DNA of 64,000 nucleotides. Origin: Rhodopseudomonas sp. AAP120. GTDB lineage: Bacteria > Pseudomonadota > Alphaproteobacteria > Rhizobiales > Xanthobacteraceae. The notes under the pieces were generated by a model. That model was given only the letters and a program-made list of their open reading frames with translations, ran no database searches and was not told the origin of the DNA. Location of the stretch: contig NZ_LJIC01000015.1 of assembly GCF_001295845.1 (NCBI RefSeq), positions 173,834 to 237,833 on the forward strand, given 5' to 3'. Position 1 is the first letter of the stretch. Each line of letters begins with the position of its first letter. This document shows, one piece after another, positions 33,596 to 42,306 of the stretch. Position numbers and translations under genes: made by a program.

Positions 33596-35223
33596 TTGCC
33601 GCCCCGCCCGTCCGCAAGCGTCGCGGCCTGCCGCGCATGGGCGACGTCCGCCATTACCCCGCCCGCCTGTTCGGCGAGCTGCATCTGCATCATCGCCCGC
33701 TGCTGCTGCCCGCGCGCCTCGCGCGCCTGGGCCACGGCGCGCGGATCGCGGATCAGCGCCGGATTATCGGTCATGCCGTCGTGCATCAGCCGCACCACTT
33801 CGTCGATATCGACGTTGTCGCGCGCCTCCGGGAAGGCTTCCGACAGCCCGATCACCGACTGCGCAAACGACAGCGCCGAGCGCGCGCTGCCGATCTTCTG
33901 CGCCTTGGCGAGCGGCGAGACGTAGTCGATGTCGATCCGCTGGCCGTTGAGCTCCGGCGGCGCCGGCGGCAACTGTCCGGCGCGCGACAAAATCTGATAG
34001 CGGCGCTGGATGAACGGCGTCAGCCCGCCGGTCTGGATGTTCACGAGGTTCGGCGCGGCTTGCTCGAGCTGCTGCTGCGAGAAGCCGTTGAACTCGGTGG
34101 CGGTCATCTGCGGCCGGTTGAGGAGCTGCAGCACCGAGAACAGGAAGGCGTTGCGGATCGCATTGCGGCGCTGCTCCGACAATTGCAGAGACAGCACCGG
34201 CTGCTGCTTGCGCTCCAGCACTTCGACGAGCCGCTTGCCCTGCTCGCTCATGCCGCCGTGCAGCGCCGCATTCGGCACGATATCGGCCGCCGTCAGCATG
34301 CTGTTCTCGTCGAGCAGGATCGGCGGCTCGGCGGCGAACTGCGCCGCGACGATGTGCGAGCGTTCCTGCTCCTGCAGCATCGCGGCGTCGGCGCGAACCA
34401 TGTGGCCGGGGCCGGTCGGATACGGGCTGCCGTCGCGCTCGTTCCACACCGGGATGAAGAACGGGAATTCGTAGTAACCGTCGTCGAGCCGCATCTCCTT
34501 GAGGTCCGGCGAGACGTAGCTCGACAGATACGACATGCCGCGCGGACCGATCATGCCGGGGCGATAATCGAGGTTCGGCCGCACCGAATGAACGAGGCTG
34601 TAAGACTTGTCGTCGTCGAGCGTCAGGCGGCGGACACGGTCGCCGAACTTGGACTTGATCTGGTTTCCGCGCAGCTTGAACTCGCGGTGCGCGGTGTTGT
34701 ACTCGCCCTCGGCATCGACATCGAGATACATCTGCCCGATCGGCAGCGAGCGGTCGATGATGCGCTGGCGGCCGATATCTTCCTGGCTGTACAGCACGCC
34801 GAAGCCGAAGGCGCCGAGATTGCCGAACCACGGCATCACCTGCGTGTAGTAGCGCGACACCGATGGGCCGAGCGACGCATAGATGATGTTGGTGACGGTG
34901 TGGCACCAGTCCTTCACCGGCCGGTACTTCGCCAGATCGGGGTTCGCGATCGTGATCTCGAACCAGCGGTTGGCTGGATTGGACGCCTGCTTGAACAACC
35001 CCTTGGCGAAGTCGTCGAGCGCATAGAGCGGCGTGCTGTCGAACAGCTCGGCGTCGGACAGGTCGCGCTTGGCAGATCGCCCGTCGACGCGCTCGGCGCT
35101 GGAAAAGTCCTGATCGTCCGGCCGTAGCATCCGCGCCAGATCGCGCCACACCGGCTCCTCGCGCCGGCGCCGCTCGCGCAGCTTGTCGTGCGCCTTCAGG
35201 ACCTCGGCGGACGCTTCGCTCAC
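33592..35223 (-). CDS. Portal (head-to-tail connecting protein)
   Basis: 543 residues. The N-terminus (KLRERRRREEPVWRDLARML), FDSTPLYALDDFAKGLF and the closing Gln-rich helix are typical of T7-like connectors (Head-tail_con family). Twelve copies would form the ring through which DNA is packaged and ejected. It follows terminase and precedes scaffold, as in other podoviruses. Confidence 0.85.
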   Translation of the reverse strand: MSEASAEVLKAHDKLRERRRREEPVWRDLARMLRPDDQDFSSAERVDGRSAKRDLSDAELFDSTPLYALDDFAKGLFKQASNPANRWFEITIANPDLAKYRPVKDWCHTVTNIIYASLGPSVSRYYTQVMPWFGNLGAFGFGVLYSQEDIGRQRIIDRSLPIGQMYLDVDAEGEYNTAHREFKLRGNQIKSKFGDRVRRLTLDDDKSYSLVHSVRPNLDYRPGMIGPRGMSYLSSYVSPDLKEMRLDDGYYEFPFFIPVWNERDGSPYPTGPGHMVRADAAMLQEQERSHIVAAQFAAEPPILLDENSMLTAADIVPNAALHGGMSEQGKRLVEVLERKQQPVLSLQLSEQRRNAIRNAFLFSVLQLLNRPQMTATEFNGFSQQQLEQAAPNLVNIQTGGLTPFIQRRYQILSRAGQLPPAPPELNGQRIDIDYVSPLAKAQKIGSARSALSFAQSVIGLSEAFPEARDNVDIDEVVRLMHDGMTDNPALIRDPRAVAQAREARGQQQRAMMQMQLAEQAGGVMADVAHARQAATLADGRGGK

Positions 35224-35645
35224 GAGCCGACCCCGCCGAGCAGCGTTGCATAGCCGACCGGCGGCGGCGCAAGCTGATCGGCCGCCGTGGGGCGCTGCAG
35301 CCCGAGCGCCTTGAGCCGACGCATCCGCGCTTCGGATGCCGAGCGCGCCTGCGCGCTGTCGGCGGCCACGGCGCTTTCCGAGAGCGCCTTCATCGCCTCC
35401 TGCTGCGCCTTCAGCGCCGCGGCGGCTTCGTCCTGCGACTTCTTGTTGACCGCGTCCAGATCAGCCTTCGCGGCGGCTTGCTGCTCCGCCATCAGCGCTT
35501 GCTGCTCGGCGAGCTGCTTCTGTTGCTGGACGTTGGTTTCCGAGAGCTGCTGATTGGCCTGTACCTGCTGCTGGCTCTTGGTCTGCGTAACCGCCGCAAC
35601 TCCGGTGCCAACCGCCGCGGCGATCAACGAAATTGGATCACACAT
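35220..35645 (-). CDS. Coiled-coil protein with MCDP start
   Basis: 141 residues from ATG 35645 with GGGGTAGGG upstream. MCDPISLIAAAVGTGVAAV gives a short hydrophobic N-terminus; the rest is Gln/Ala/Lys coiled coil (QQQKQLAEQQALMAEQQAAA). The MCDP opening and hydrophobic start occur in small phage proteins between terminase and portal and may allow lipid or membrane association. It overlaps the portal start. Confidence 0.6.
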   Translation of the reverse strand: MCDPISLIAAAVGTGVAAVTQTKSQQQVQANQQLSETNVQQQKQLAEQQALMAEQQAAAKADLDAVNKKSQDEAAAALKAQQEAMKALSESAVAADSAQARSASEARMRRLKALGLQRPTAADQLAPPPVGYATLLGGVGS

Positions 35646-36129
35646 CCCTACCCCCATTGCTGGTCCAGACGAACCGGGTGAACTCCTCGCCGCCGCGCCC
35701 GCACTGCGCCTCGATCCCGGAAGCACGGAAGCCGAGGCGCCGCAGCATGTCGCCGGCCGCCGTGTGACGCGTCATCACGCTGCACTCGGCGCGGCGGGCA
35801 TTCGGCCGCAGCACCTCGGGCACGAAGTGTCGGACGCCGAAAACAAACACGGTTCGCGATACGTCATCCCAGCGATCCGTCGAGATCCGGTGCAGTTGCG
35901 CCAGGCCGTCGCCACCCCGGTAGGCGGCCAGGATGGTCTGAGCCTCACCGTCCGGGGTGCAGATAGCGAACCGTCCGATCACCAGCGGCGTGAGCTGCAG
36001 CAGCAGATCGGCCAGCGCCGCGCCGCTGCTGTGGGGCAGCCGGGCGAACTGCTCCGCACGATCCTCCGGCCGCAGCCGGCCGCAGACGCGGATGATGTCC
36101 TCCATGGTGGCATCGCGGACGTTGCGCAT
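35638..36129 (-). CDS. GNAT-like phage protein
   Basis: 163 residues from ATG 36129 (TGATG with terminase). The end TRHTAAGDMLRRLGFRASG resembles the last helix and strand of GNAT acetyltransferases, and podoviruses such as T7 (gp13) carry a similar small protein. The acetyl-CoA loop is not obvious, so enzyme activity is doubtful. Confidence 0.55.
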   Translation of the reverse strand: MRNVRDATMEDIIRVCGRLRPEDRAEQFARLPHSSGAALADLLLQLTPLVIGRFAICTPDGEAQTILAAYRGGDGLAQLHRISTDRWDDVSRTVFVFGVRHFVPEVLRPNARRAECSVMTRHTAAGDMLRRLGFRASGIEAQCGRGGEEFTRFVWTSNGGRDV

Positions 36130-37760
36130 CACCGCCCTCCGAACACGCGCCGCCGCGGGGCCTCGCGCGCCCGCTCGCGGCGCTTGTCGCGCTCGCGCTG
36201 CATGTCGGTGGTGCGGCGCTTCGCGGCCTCGCTGCCGCATTCCATCATCGCGTACTGCTCGGCATCGGCGACGTGGGTATCGAACGTCGGCATCACACTC
36301 GTCAGCTCGTTCGAGCCGCGCAGCTTGCGGAACTGATAGGTCTGGCGCTTGCCGCGGATCAGCCCGGTGCAGGACGGGTCGAGCAGATAGCCGGGGCGAG
36401 CCGGCCCGAGATGCAGTGACAGCTTGCCGCGCACCGCCGACCAGCGCCTGCCGGTTTCGTTCGAGGCGGCGAGGTGCACCTTGCGGCCGAGCGCCTTGGC
36501 GAGACGCTGGCGATCCGAGCCCTTGGACACACGCTGTTCGGTCGCAGCGTCGTTGTCCTTGTCCTCACCCGCCACCATCGCCGGGTCGCAGACGTCGTGA
36601 AAATCGCAGCCGCGGAAGTCGCGCGCTTCGAGCGCCAGCATCGCCGCCGCCAGCTCCTCCGGGCCGCCGCGCTCCAGCGCGATTTCCCGCAGGGTGCGCC
36701 ACTGGCCGTCGCGCATCTCCTGCCCGTACACCGCAGACGGCGTCAGGCCACCGTCGATGCCGACCACCACCGGCAACGCCGGATCGGGCTGCAGCGTCGC
36801 CTTCGACAGGTGCACGTTGTCGTCGTATTGCGGATAGACCAGATCGGTTGCGCGAGTGACGCCGGGGATCGCGTGCACCATGCGGCGCACGTACCACGGG
36901 TTGTCGGCGTTGGCGGCGATGATCTGTTCGTAGTAAGCGCGGTCGCCGCCATGCGCCTGCAAATTCTCTGCGCCCTCATCCATGCCGCCGGGCTGGCGGT
37001 ACAGGTGATAAGGCAGCGCGCATTTCTCGTAGAACGTCTCGTAGGTCCAGTTCAGCACGTCCGGCGCGTTCATGTCGCCGAAGATGCGGCCGAGGCGCTT
37101 CGTCACCTCGCGCGGCGGCTCACGGCCGACAGCGCGGCCGAGACCGATCAGCAGCTCTTTCGGTAGCGTGTCCATCTCGCCGAGCTGCACATCGGTGAAT
37201 TCGAGGCCGCGCAGATCCTCCGGATCAGCATCCTCGCCGTGCGCAAGGAAGTCGGTGGTCATCTGGATCAGCCCGTACTTATCTTTGAAGTTCAGCACGT
37301 GGCGCGCCGCCCGCGGGCTGGCGCCGGCCCACTCGGACCCGGGAAAATCCTTAGGGAAAAGCTTCCAGTGCGACGGGATTGCGGATTTCCACAAAGCATC
37401 GTACTTCTGTCTGAAGTTGCCGAGCTTGTAGCGACGCACCCCGTCTGCACCGGGATAGATCCTTTGGGCCTCGACCAATCCCTTTTTCTCGCTGGCGATC
37501 GTTTTGCCGCTGCCCACCGGGCCGCAGAGGCAACTAATCGGATGCGTTCCGAGAATGTAGGCGTCGCTGATCGGCCCCGCGCTCCGCAGCAGGTTCACCC
37601 GCCCGGTTTTCTCCCCCTTGTGGATTTGCTCGACGAGATCAGGGCGCGCGCGGCGCAGCTCATCGTCGGCCTCCAGGTAGCTCATCTGGTTTTTGTACGG
37701 ATCGGCATTGCCGAGCGCATCGGCGAGCGACGTATCCGCTAGAGGCAGCGCAGCGGTCAT
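36129..37760 (-). CDS. Terminase large subunit
   Basis: 543 residues from ATG 37760 with GGGGGGAG upstream. Walker A-like CGPVGSGKT lies at 79-87; the ATPase region includes FTDVQLGEMDTLP, and the nuclease half opens with VVVGIDGGLTP, giving an acidic active-site residue. It drives DNA into the head and cuts the packaged end. The longer frame upstream (to 37988) is Pro/Arg-rich and lacks a start signal. Confidence 0.85.
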   Translation of the reverse strand: MTAALPLADTSLADALGNADPYKNQMSYLEADDELRRARPDLVEQIHKGEKTGRVNLLRSAGPISDAYILGTHPISCLCGPVGSGKTIASEKKGLVEAQRIYPGADGVRRYKLGNFRQKYDALWKSAIPSHWKLFPKDFPGSEWAGASPRAARHVLNFKDKYGLIQMTTDFLAHGEDADPEDLRGLEFTDVQLGEMDTLPKELLIGLGRAVGREPPREVTKRLGRIFGDMNAPDVLNWTYETFYEKCALPYHLYRQPGGMDEGAENLQAHGGDRAYYEQIIAANADNPWYVRRMVHAIPGVTRATDLVYPQYDDNVHLSKATLQPDPALPVVVGIDGGLTPSAVYGQEMRDGQWRTLREIALERGGPEELAAAMLALEARDFRGCDFHDVCDPAMVAGEDKDNDAATEQRVSKGSDRQRLAKALGRKVHLAASNETGRRWSAVRGKLSLHLGPARPGYLLDPSCTGLIRGKRQTYQFRKLRGSNELTSVMPTFDTHVADAEQYAMMECGSEAAKRRTTDMQRERDKRRERAREAPRRRVFGGR

Positions 37761-38087
37761 CGGCGCTGCTCCCCCCGCCCCCGGTCGGCAGAACAAATCT
37801 CGCGTGCCCTTCGATCGGCCGCAGGGGCGAACAGGGCGGAAGCTGGAAAAAATCTCAGGAAAGCATGGCACGGCGGGCGTGCGTCGCGATTTTGGGGGGT
37901 ACCCCGGCCGGCCACCCGGGGGGGGTGGGTTCCGTCCGCCGTCCGATTTTTTCGCGGGTTGAAGACGGCGCCGCCGGCCGGAGGACAACTCGACGGCCGG
38001 CGGCGCATCACCGCAGATCGGGCCTGCACTCCCGACTGCGATGATTTGGGATCAGCGTCCCGGCGATGCCAAGGCGCTGATATCGTT
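37761..38087. other. Gap between terminase subunits
   Basis: 327 bases without a gene. It contains the hairpin at 37968-38006 and, at 37896-37930, a G/C-run segment (GGGGGGTACCCC, then CCCGGGGGGGG). A packaging recognition site is a natural candidate here, but nothing in the sequence proves it. Confidence 0.4.
37968..38006. repeat. Perfect 12-bp inverted repeat between terminase genes
   Basis: GCGCCGCCGGCC and GGCCGGCGGCGC flank a 15-base loop. No T-run follows on the minus strand. It may act as a packaging-protein site or an RNA processing hairpin. Confidence 0.6.
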
Positions 38088-38678
38088 TCACTTCTCGGTT
38101 CGACCTTGCGCGTCGCCATTCGACACGCTCGGCGACACGTCGATAAGTCGTTGATTTTGCTCGCTCGGTGCATCGAGGTCCTGCAGGTACAGCCACGGCG
38201 GCCTTGGCGTGCCGTCGGCGGCGATCTGCGGGCCACCTTGCCCTGAGAACATCATCGTCAACCCGGGAACGGGCTTTCCCTGCGCATCAACCGGCGCCTG
38301 CTTCGCGTAGAAGTACGGCCGCAGGTCGCTGCGGATCTTCTCCAGCCGATCGAACGCCTCGGCCACATCACAGCCCAGCTCGGCCGCGAGGCTCTCCGGC
38401 GTGTGCAACAGCCACCGCGCACTCTCCAGCAGCGGATCGCCGATCGTTTTGCGCACGAAATCCAGCATTTCGCGCGTGGTCTTGTTCTGCGCGCCTGGCG
38501 GTCGGCCCCTGCGGTTCGTCGCGACGCGCTCGGCCATCTTCCGATGCTCGCCCTCGTGGTCGACCGGATGGAACCGCGTCGGCGGCAGCAGATCGAACTG
38601 CACCTCGGCGCCGCCGGTCCGCGCTTCCGCCCGCGCCGCCGCCGCCAACACTGCTTCCGAGGACTGTTTTCGCGTCAT
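38088..38678 (-). CDS. Probable terminase small subunit
   Basis: 196 residues from ATG 38678 (an upstream ATG at 38708 is less likely). RRGRPPGAQNKTTREMLDFV is a basic DNA-binding-like element, and a helical part ending in DLRPYFYAKQAP follows. The place just upstream of the large terminase is the main reason for the call. Confidence 0.6.
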   Translation of the reverse strand: MTRKQSSEAVLAAAARAEARTGGAEVQFDLLPPTRFHPVDHEGEHRKMAERVATNRRGRPPGAQNKTTREMLDFVRKTIGDPLLESARWLLHTPESLAAELGCDVAEAFDRLEKIRSDLRPYFYAKQAPVDAQGKPVPGLTMMFSGQGGPQIAADGTPRPPWLYLQDLDAPSEQNQRLIDVSPSVSNGDAQGRTEK

Positions 38679-38754
38679 GTGCAGCCTTCCGCTTGATTTT
38701 CCGGGCATATTTAATTCAGCCGCAGCGCCGGCAACCGGCGAAGATCGGCCGTCA

Positions 38755-38994
38755 GTGTCTTCAGTGTCTTTTCGACTGGATGACGCAAATCATTGATCAA
38801 TCAATTCTATTTCTATTTTCAGACACTGTAGACACAGAAGACACCGCTTGCTCTTACGCGCGCGCCCGCGCGCGCATGCACATGCGAGGCTGCACCCTGT
38901 CTAGGTGTCTTAAGTGTCTGCTATCGCGATTTGTGATGATGTTTCAGCGGCTTGCGCCATCCAGCGGCGTAGACATATGGCTATTTTGGTGTCT
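38755..38994. repeat. Cluster of GTGTCT/AGACAC repeats at 9-base pitch
   Basis: GTGTCT begins at 38755 and 38764; AGACAC at 38821, 38830 and 38839; GTGTCT at 38905 and 38914, plus a lone copy at 38989. Within each group the pitch is exactly nine bases, and the middle group is inverted relative to the outer two. All lie in the gene-free region 38679-39290. An alternating CG/CA run (about 38855-38885) lies between groups two and three. Confidence 0.65.
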
Positions 38995-39231
38995 TTCGCC
39001 CCCGCGCCCGGTGGCCTGAGGCGCGCCGCGCGGCGACGCTGCCACCGATCCGAGGCCGTCAACCGGGTTCGATCACTGTCTGCAGACAAATCAGAGCCCG
39101 CGCGGCGCCGTCGCCGCTCGGCGGCGCGTCGTCGGAAGCCTCAAAGGCGCGGCGGCGGGACAAGCCGCGCGGACCGATTAGAACGCCATCGGGCGCGGGC
39201 GCGGGAGACGCGAGGGTGATTGGGCGCGGGC

Positions 39232-39263
39232 CAAAGCAAAGGCCCCGGCGGTGACCGGGGCCT
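39232..39263 (-). terminator. Intrinsic terminator of the antirepressor-like gene
   Basis: On the minus strand AGGCCCCGG, loop, CCGGGGCCT is followed by TTGCTTTGG, a T-rich tail. It lies 28 bases past the stop of the gene at 39291-40199 and separates early from late transcription. Confidence 0.75.
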
Positions 39264-39290
39264 CGGTAGATGCGGACAGATGGCGAGGGA

Positions 39291-40199
39291 TCAGCGCAGC
39301 GGCACGACGTTGCCGCCGCTGTCTGCTGGCACGGGCAGCGCCTCGATCAGCGTGTAGGGGATGAACGTGCCGCGATCCTGGCCGATCACCGTGCGCCGCT
39401 GCGGCTGCGTCCCGGCGAGCCGCCGCAGCGCCGCCACATGCCGGCCGGCAGCCCAGGGCGTGCCGGCAAACAGGTGCTTGTGGATCAGGCAGTTCGGCAC
39501 GAATAGGCCTTCCGGATCATTGGTCACGGCGAGCAGGCCGAAATTGTTGCGCAGCGCCTGCTGGGCGTTGTCGACACCGTCCATCGCTGCTTCCAGCGCG
39601 TGGCGCAGCGTGCGCTCCTCCGAGCCGTTGACGCTGGGGATCGCCACTGTGCCGAGCAGATGCAGCAGGCAGCGACGGCCCTCGTCCATTTCCTCGAGGA
39701 CGCTTTCGCTCACCTGCGGCAGCCCCAGACGCTTCCACAACCGCGCCGCGGCGCGGGCACCGTGGATCATCCGGCATTCCCGCAGCGTCGCCAGCTTGGC
39801 CATATGCTCGGCCAGCGGCCCGTCGGCACTCGGGAATTCGCTGAGCGGATCGGGCGCGGGCGCCGGCCTGTCCGCCTGCTGCGCCCGCCAGTCCATGAAC
39901 ACCCGGATGATCTCCTCGCGAACATCAGCAGCCTTGGCGCCTTCCGAAAACATGCAGATCAGCATCGATTGCGGCTCGTTGAGCCAATAGGCGAGGCTGG
40001 GACGCCCGCCGGCCGGGGAGGTTTCCGCCACCATGGCGGAAACCTCGCCGTAGCGAGTTAGCTCTTGGGTGTTTCGTTTGATCAGATTGCGGATCTTGTG
40101 CGGATCGGCGAGATCGAGCGCGCTGGCGAGCGACAGATCGAGCACGCGAGGCTCGGTTCCTACAAGTTTGAGGTCGTTCGGGGAGATGTGGCGGGTCAT
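39291..40199 (-). CDS. Putative phage antirepressor / Rha-like regulator
   Basis: 302 residues. The N-terminal part has LADPHKIRNLIKRNTQELTR and YWLNEPQSMLICMFSEGAKA, followed by REEIIRVFMDW, the pattern of phage antirepressor N-terminal domains (Rha/ORF6N-like). A C-terminal domain of about 150 residues includes CRMIHGARAAARLWKRLGLP. It is the last gene of the early leftward block and has its own terminator. Its likely role is to modulate repressor or late-gene control. Confidence 0.6.
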   Translation of the reverse strand: MTRHISPNDLKLVGTEPRVLDLSLASALDLADPHKIRNLIKRNTQELTRYGEVSAMVAETSPAGGRPSLAYWLNEPQSMLICMFSEGAKAADVREEIIRVFMDWRAQQADRPAPAPDPLSEFPSADGPLAEHMAKLATLRECRMIHGARAAARLWKRLGLPQVSESVLEEMDEGRRCLLHLLGTVAIPSVNGSEERTLRHALEAAMDGVDNAQQALRNNFGLLAVTNDPEGLFVPNCLIHKHLFAGTPWAAGRHVAALRRLAGTQPQRRTVIGQDRGTFIPYTLIEALPVPADSGGNVVPLR

Positions 40200-40468
40200 A
40201 GCAAAGCCCTCTCAGTGGCGGGTTACCGCGACCATGGGCTTTCTCGACCCGCTGGTGGCGGGGGCTAGAAACCTGCTGAGAGACAGGCGGACTTCTTCGA
40301 CCGCTCGCGCGGCTTATACCGTCGCACCCCCGCCATAGGGGCATGTCGTGTCTGATTTAGGATTCGACAAGGCCGTCATGACGGGGCAGCATCCGCTCTC
40401 AGAGAAGGAGTTTCTAGCTCCGCCCTCAAAATGCGCGTTCATTGAAGTCTCGTCAAGGGCTTGGGTCA
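40200..40468. promoter_or_regulatory. Leader and intergenic region of the antirepressor-like gene
   Basis: 269 bases. On the minus strand just before the start, CTGTCTCTCAGCAGG can pair with CCTGCTGAGAGACAG-like parts, and further short inverted repeats (CCCGCCAC...) suggest a structured leader. No -35/-10 pair is certain. The remainder up to the small plus-strand frame shows nothing further. Confidence 0.3.
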
Positions 40469-40645
40469 ATGCACTACATTCGTGCACTGTGTTCCCGTAT
40501 CATGCTGCTCTGGTTTGGTCGATCAATCGGGCTGTCTGCGGAGGAGCGAGCCCAGGAAATGGCCCGCGCTCGTGAGCGCTTCCCGGACGATCCCACCTTG
40601 CGGCTAGCCGAGATCGTCGATCAGCCAGAGCGCCGACAGGTGTAA
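40469..40645 (+). CDS. Small plus-strand phage protein
   Basis: 58 residues (MHYIRALCSRIMLLWFGRSI..., then SAEERAQEMARARERFPDDP). A hydrophobic start and a helical charged second half look coding, and it opposes all neighbours. Ribosome site weak (AAGG eleven bases away). It converges on the PPC-motif gene with 25 bases of overlap. Function unknown. Confidence 0.4.
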   Translation: MHYIRALCSRIMLLWFGRSIGLSAEERAQEMARARERFPDDPTLRLAEIVDQPERRQV

Positions 40646-41307
40646 GAAGACACCTCCTCTGGCGTCGCCAACTGGAAAGTTGGTTTGATCGCGGTCCGTG
40701 CGATCGAGATCAGAACGTCGCGAAAACAGAGCGGCGTCGCCTCTCTGATCCGAGTCTTGTCCTTGCCGCCGATCATTGCGGCGACGCCAATCCGGCGCGC
40801 TTTTTCGTATCCGTAGCGCTCGACAGCGACGGGATGCAGTCGCTGCGGTGATGGCCCCCAGATCAGTTCTGGCAGGTGACAGCGCACCGCGTAAAGCCAC
40901 GTCGGCTTGCGGCTGAAATGGCCGTAGTGTCCCTGCTCGACATAACAGGTCCAGCCCCCGTGCCAGTCTGCTGTAACCCACCCTCCGCGCCTAGGTGGCC
41001 GACTGATCCCGAAATGCGCCCACGCTCGGCTCTCCGCCGGATGCTCCAGCACGCCACCGAACTTGCGCACCGAAGCGAGCGCCGCGGCGAAGCATCCGTC
41101 ATCAGCGCCGAGCTGAAACTGGTGAGGCTTGCGGGTGCTCCCATGCCAGAAACGTCCCCACCGCTGACAGGGCGGATGCGCGACGACGGGGTACGGCCCC
41201 TCATACAGGCGCGCATCACGCGAGATCGGCCATGCGTCGACATGTGGGAGATTGCAATAGCAGCCGCCCTCAGTGACATAGAGCGCGGCGATCAGTCCGG
41301 TCTGCAT
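40621..41307 (-). CDS. Phage protein with methyltransferase-like PPC motif
   Basis: 228 residues from ATG 41307, overlapping the HNH gene stop. AHPPCQRWGRFW resembles the catalytic PC motif of cytosine-C5 methyltransferases, and GGVLEHPAESRAW recalls the ENV-type segment that follows it; no SAM-binding FxGxG is seen. Proteins of this type are common in phages, often called DNA-methylase-like. Activity is uncertain. Confidence 0.55.
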   Translation of the reverse strand: MQTGLIAALYVTEGGCYCNLPHVDAWPISRDARLYEGPYPVVAHPPCQRWGRFWHGSTRKPHQFQLGADDGCFAAALASVRKFGGVLEHPAESRAWAHFGISRPPRRGGWVTADWHGGWTCYVEQGHYGHFSRKPTWLYAVRCHLPELIWGPSPQRLHPVAVERYGYEKARRIGVAAMIGGKDKTRIREATPLCFRDVLISIARTAIKPTFQLATPEEVSSYTCRRSG

Positions 41308-41744
41308 CAAAACGGCACCTCCTCCAGCAAGGCCGGCTGCGCGCGGCGCAGGTTGGCTTTGAGCTTCATGACGATCAGTTGCAGCGCCGGCGCTTGGCCG
41401 AAGCCGTAGCGGTTGGCGGCGTTCTCCGAGTGGGTTGCCCAGCGCAGATTGGCGCGGCGATTGTCCAGGGTGCAGCCGTTGATGTGGTCGACCACGAGCT
41501 GCGCGGCATCGGCGCGGGGCTCGGCGCGCAGCATGATCTCGCGATGCATCCGGACCGTTGCGCGGCTCTTGCCGGTGTTGCGCTTGGCGTACATCTGCCA
41601 GCGCGTCCGGCCGGCATGCCAGACGTTCCAATTGCGCTCGACAAGCCAGCCGTAATCGATCGCGTCGACCAGGCACCACACCTCCTCGCGCTCGCTGAGG
41701 ATGATCGCGCGCCACGGCGTGCCGGACAGGTCGGGGATGGTCAT
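41307..41744 (-). CDS. HNH endonuclease
   Basis: 145 residues. VDHINGCTLDNRRANLRWAT is the HNH core, and SENAANR continues the motif seen in phage HNH/AP2-type enzymes; the N-terminus with WRMY-like aromatic residues (TRWQMYAKR) could bind DNA. It may be a homing-type enzyme moving as a unit or part of the phage DNA-processing set. Ends overlap both neighbours. Confidence 0.75.
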   Translation of the reverse strand: MTIPDLSGTPWRAIILSEREEVWCLVDAIDYGWLVERNWNVWHAGRTRWQMYAKRNTGKSRATVRMHREIMLRAEPRADAAQLVVDHINGCTLDNRRANLRWATHSENAANRYGFGQAPALQLIVMKLKANLRRAQPALLEEVPF

Positions 41745-42280
41745 TCTTCTGCTGTGATAGCGATTGGCTTGAACAACCTGCCAAGGCCGTTTGACGCGGC
41801 GCGCTGTAGCGCTTCAGCGCCGCGGGCGCCGGCCGCCAACAACGCCGTTCCCTGAGCAGGCGACTTTCCAGGCTTACCGCGCTCGATCCCATACTCAGGG
41901 TCATCAAATCCGGCGATGAACCTGATCTTGCGGCCGACGAAAAGAACAACGTCTGCGCGCGGCGCGAATCGCTGCCACCACGGCGCCGACGTCCGATCTG
42001 GCACCAAGGCAATGCCGTCGCCGTGCTCGAAGAACGCATCAAGCCACGGCGCGAGCCCGTTCCGACCGCCAAACGGTGCGTTCATCCAGACGAACCCGGG
42101 CCAGTAGGGGGCATATTTCAGGCCATCGTCCTCCTTCGTTAGCCAGAGCCGCGTCGGCACATACTGGCGCAGCGGAGGCGAGGCGACGTCAATGTCAAAC
42201 TCGCAGCCAAGCGCCTGAAAGACGTGCGGCGGCGTGTACCACTCGTCCGACTTGCCGACGCATTGTTCGTGCAGGGCCAT
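41741..42280 (-). CDS. Phage DNA N6-adenine methyltransferase
   Basis: 179 residues from ATG 42280 with AGCAGGA upstream. SDEWYTPPHVFQALG and FVWMNAPFGGRNG correspond to the Dam-type phage family (MT-A with a DPPY-like NAPF). It would methylate adenines, protecting phage DNA or marking replication. It follows the SF3-type helicase and overlaps the HNH gene. Confidence 0.75.
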   Translation of the reverse strand: MALHEQCVGKSDEWYTPPHVFQALGCEFDIDVASPPLRQYVPTRLWLTKEDDGLKYAPYWPGFVWMNAPFGGRNGLAPWLDAFFEHGDGIALVPDRTSAPWWQRFAPRADVVLFVGRKIRFIAGFDDPEYGIERGKPGKSPAQGTALLAAGARGAEALQRAASNGLGRLFKPIAITAEE

Positions 42281-42306
42281 GATCAATCCTGCTCTCTGGT
42301 TGACAC

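Larger units (their letters stand above)
38679..39290. other. Gene-free region between early and late modules
   Basis: 612 bases without a convincing gene; plus-strand frames here are Arg-rich shadows. It holds the GTGTCT cluster (38755-38994) and the terminator at 39232-39263. The late operon (minus strand) begins on its left side, so the late promoter is expected here. Confidence 0.5.

Noticed and set aside
38914..39219. 101-codon plus-strand frame in the gene-free prophage region
   Set aside because: Its second half is an Arg-rich low-complexity run from GC-rich DNA and the start lies within a GTGTCT repeat without a ribosome site.
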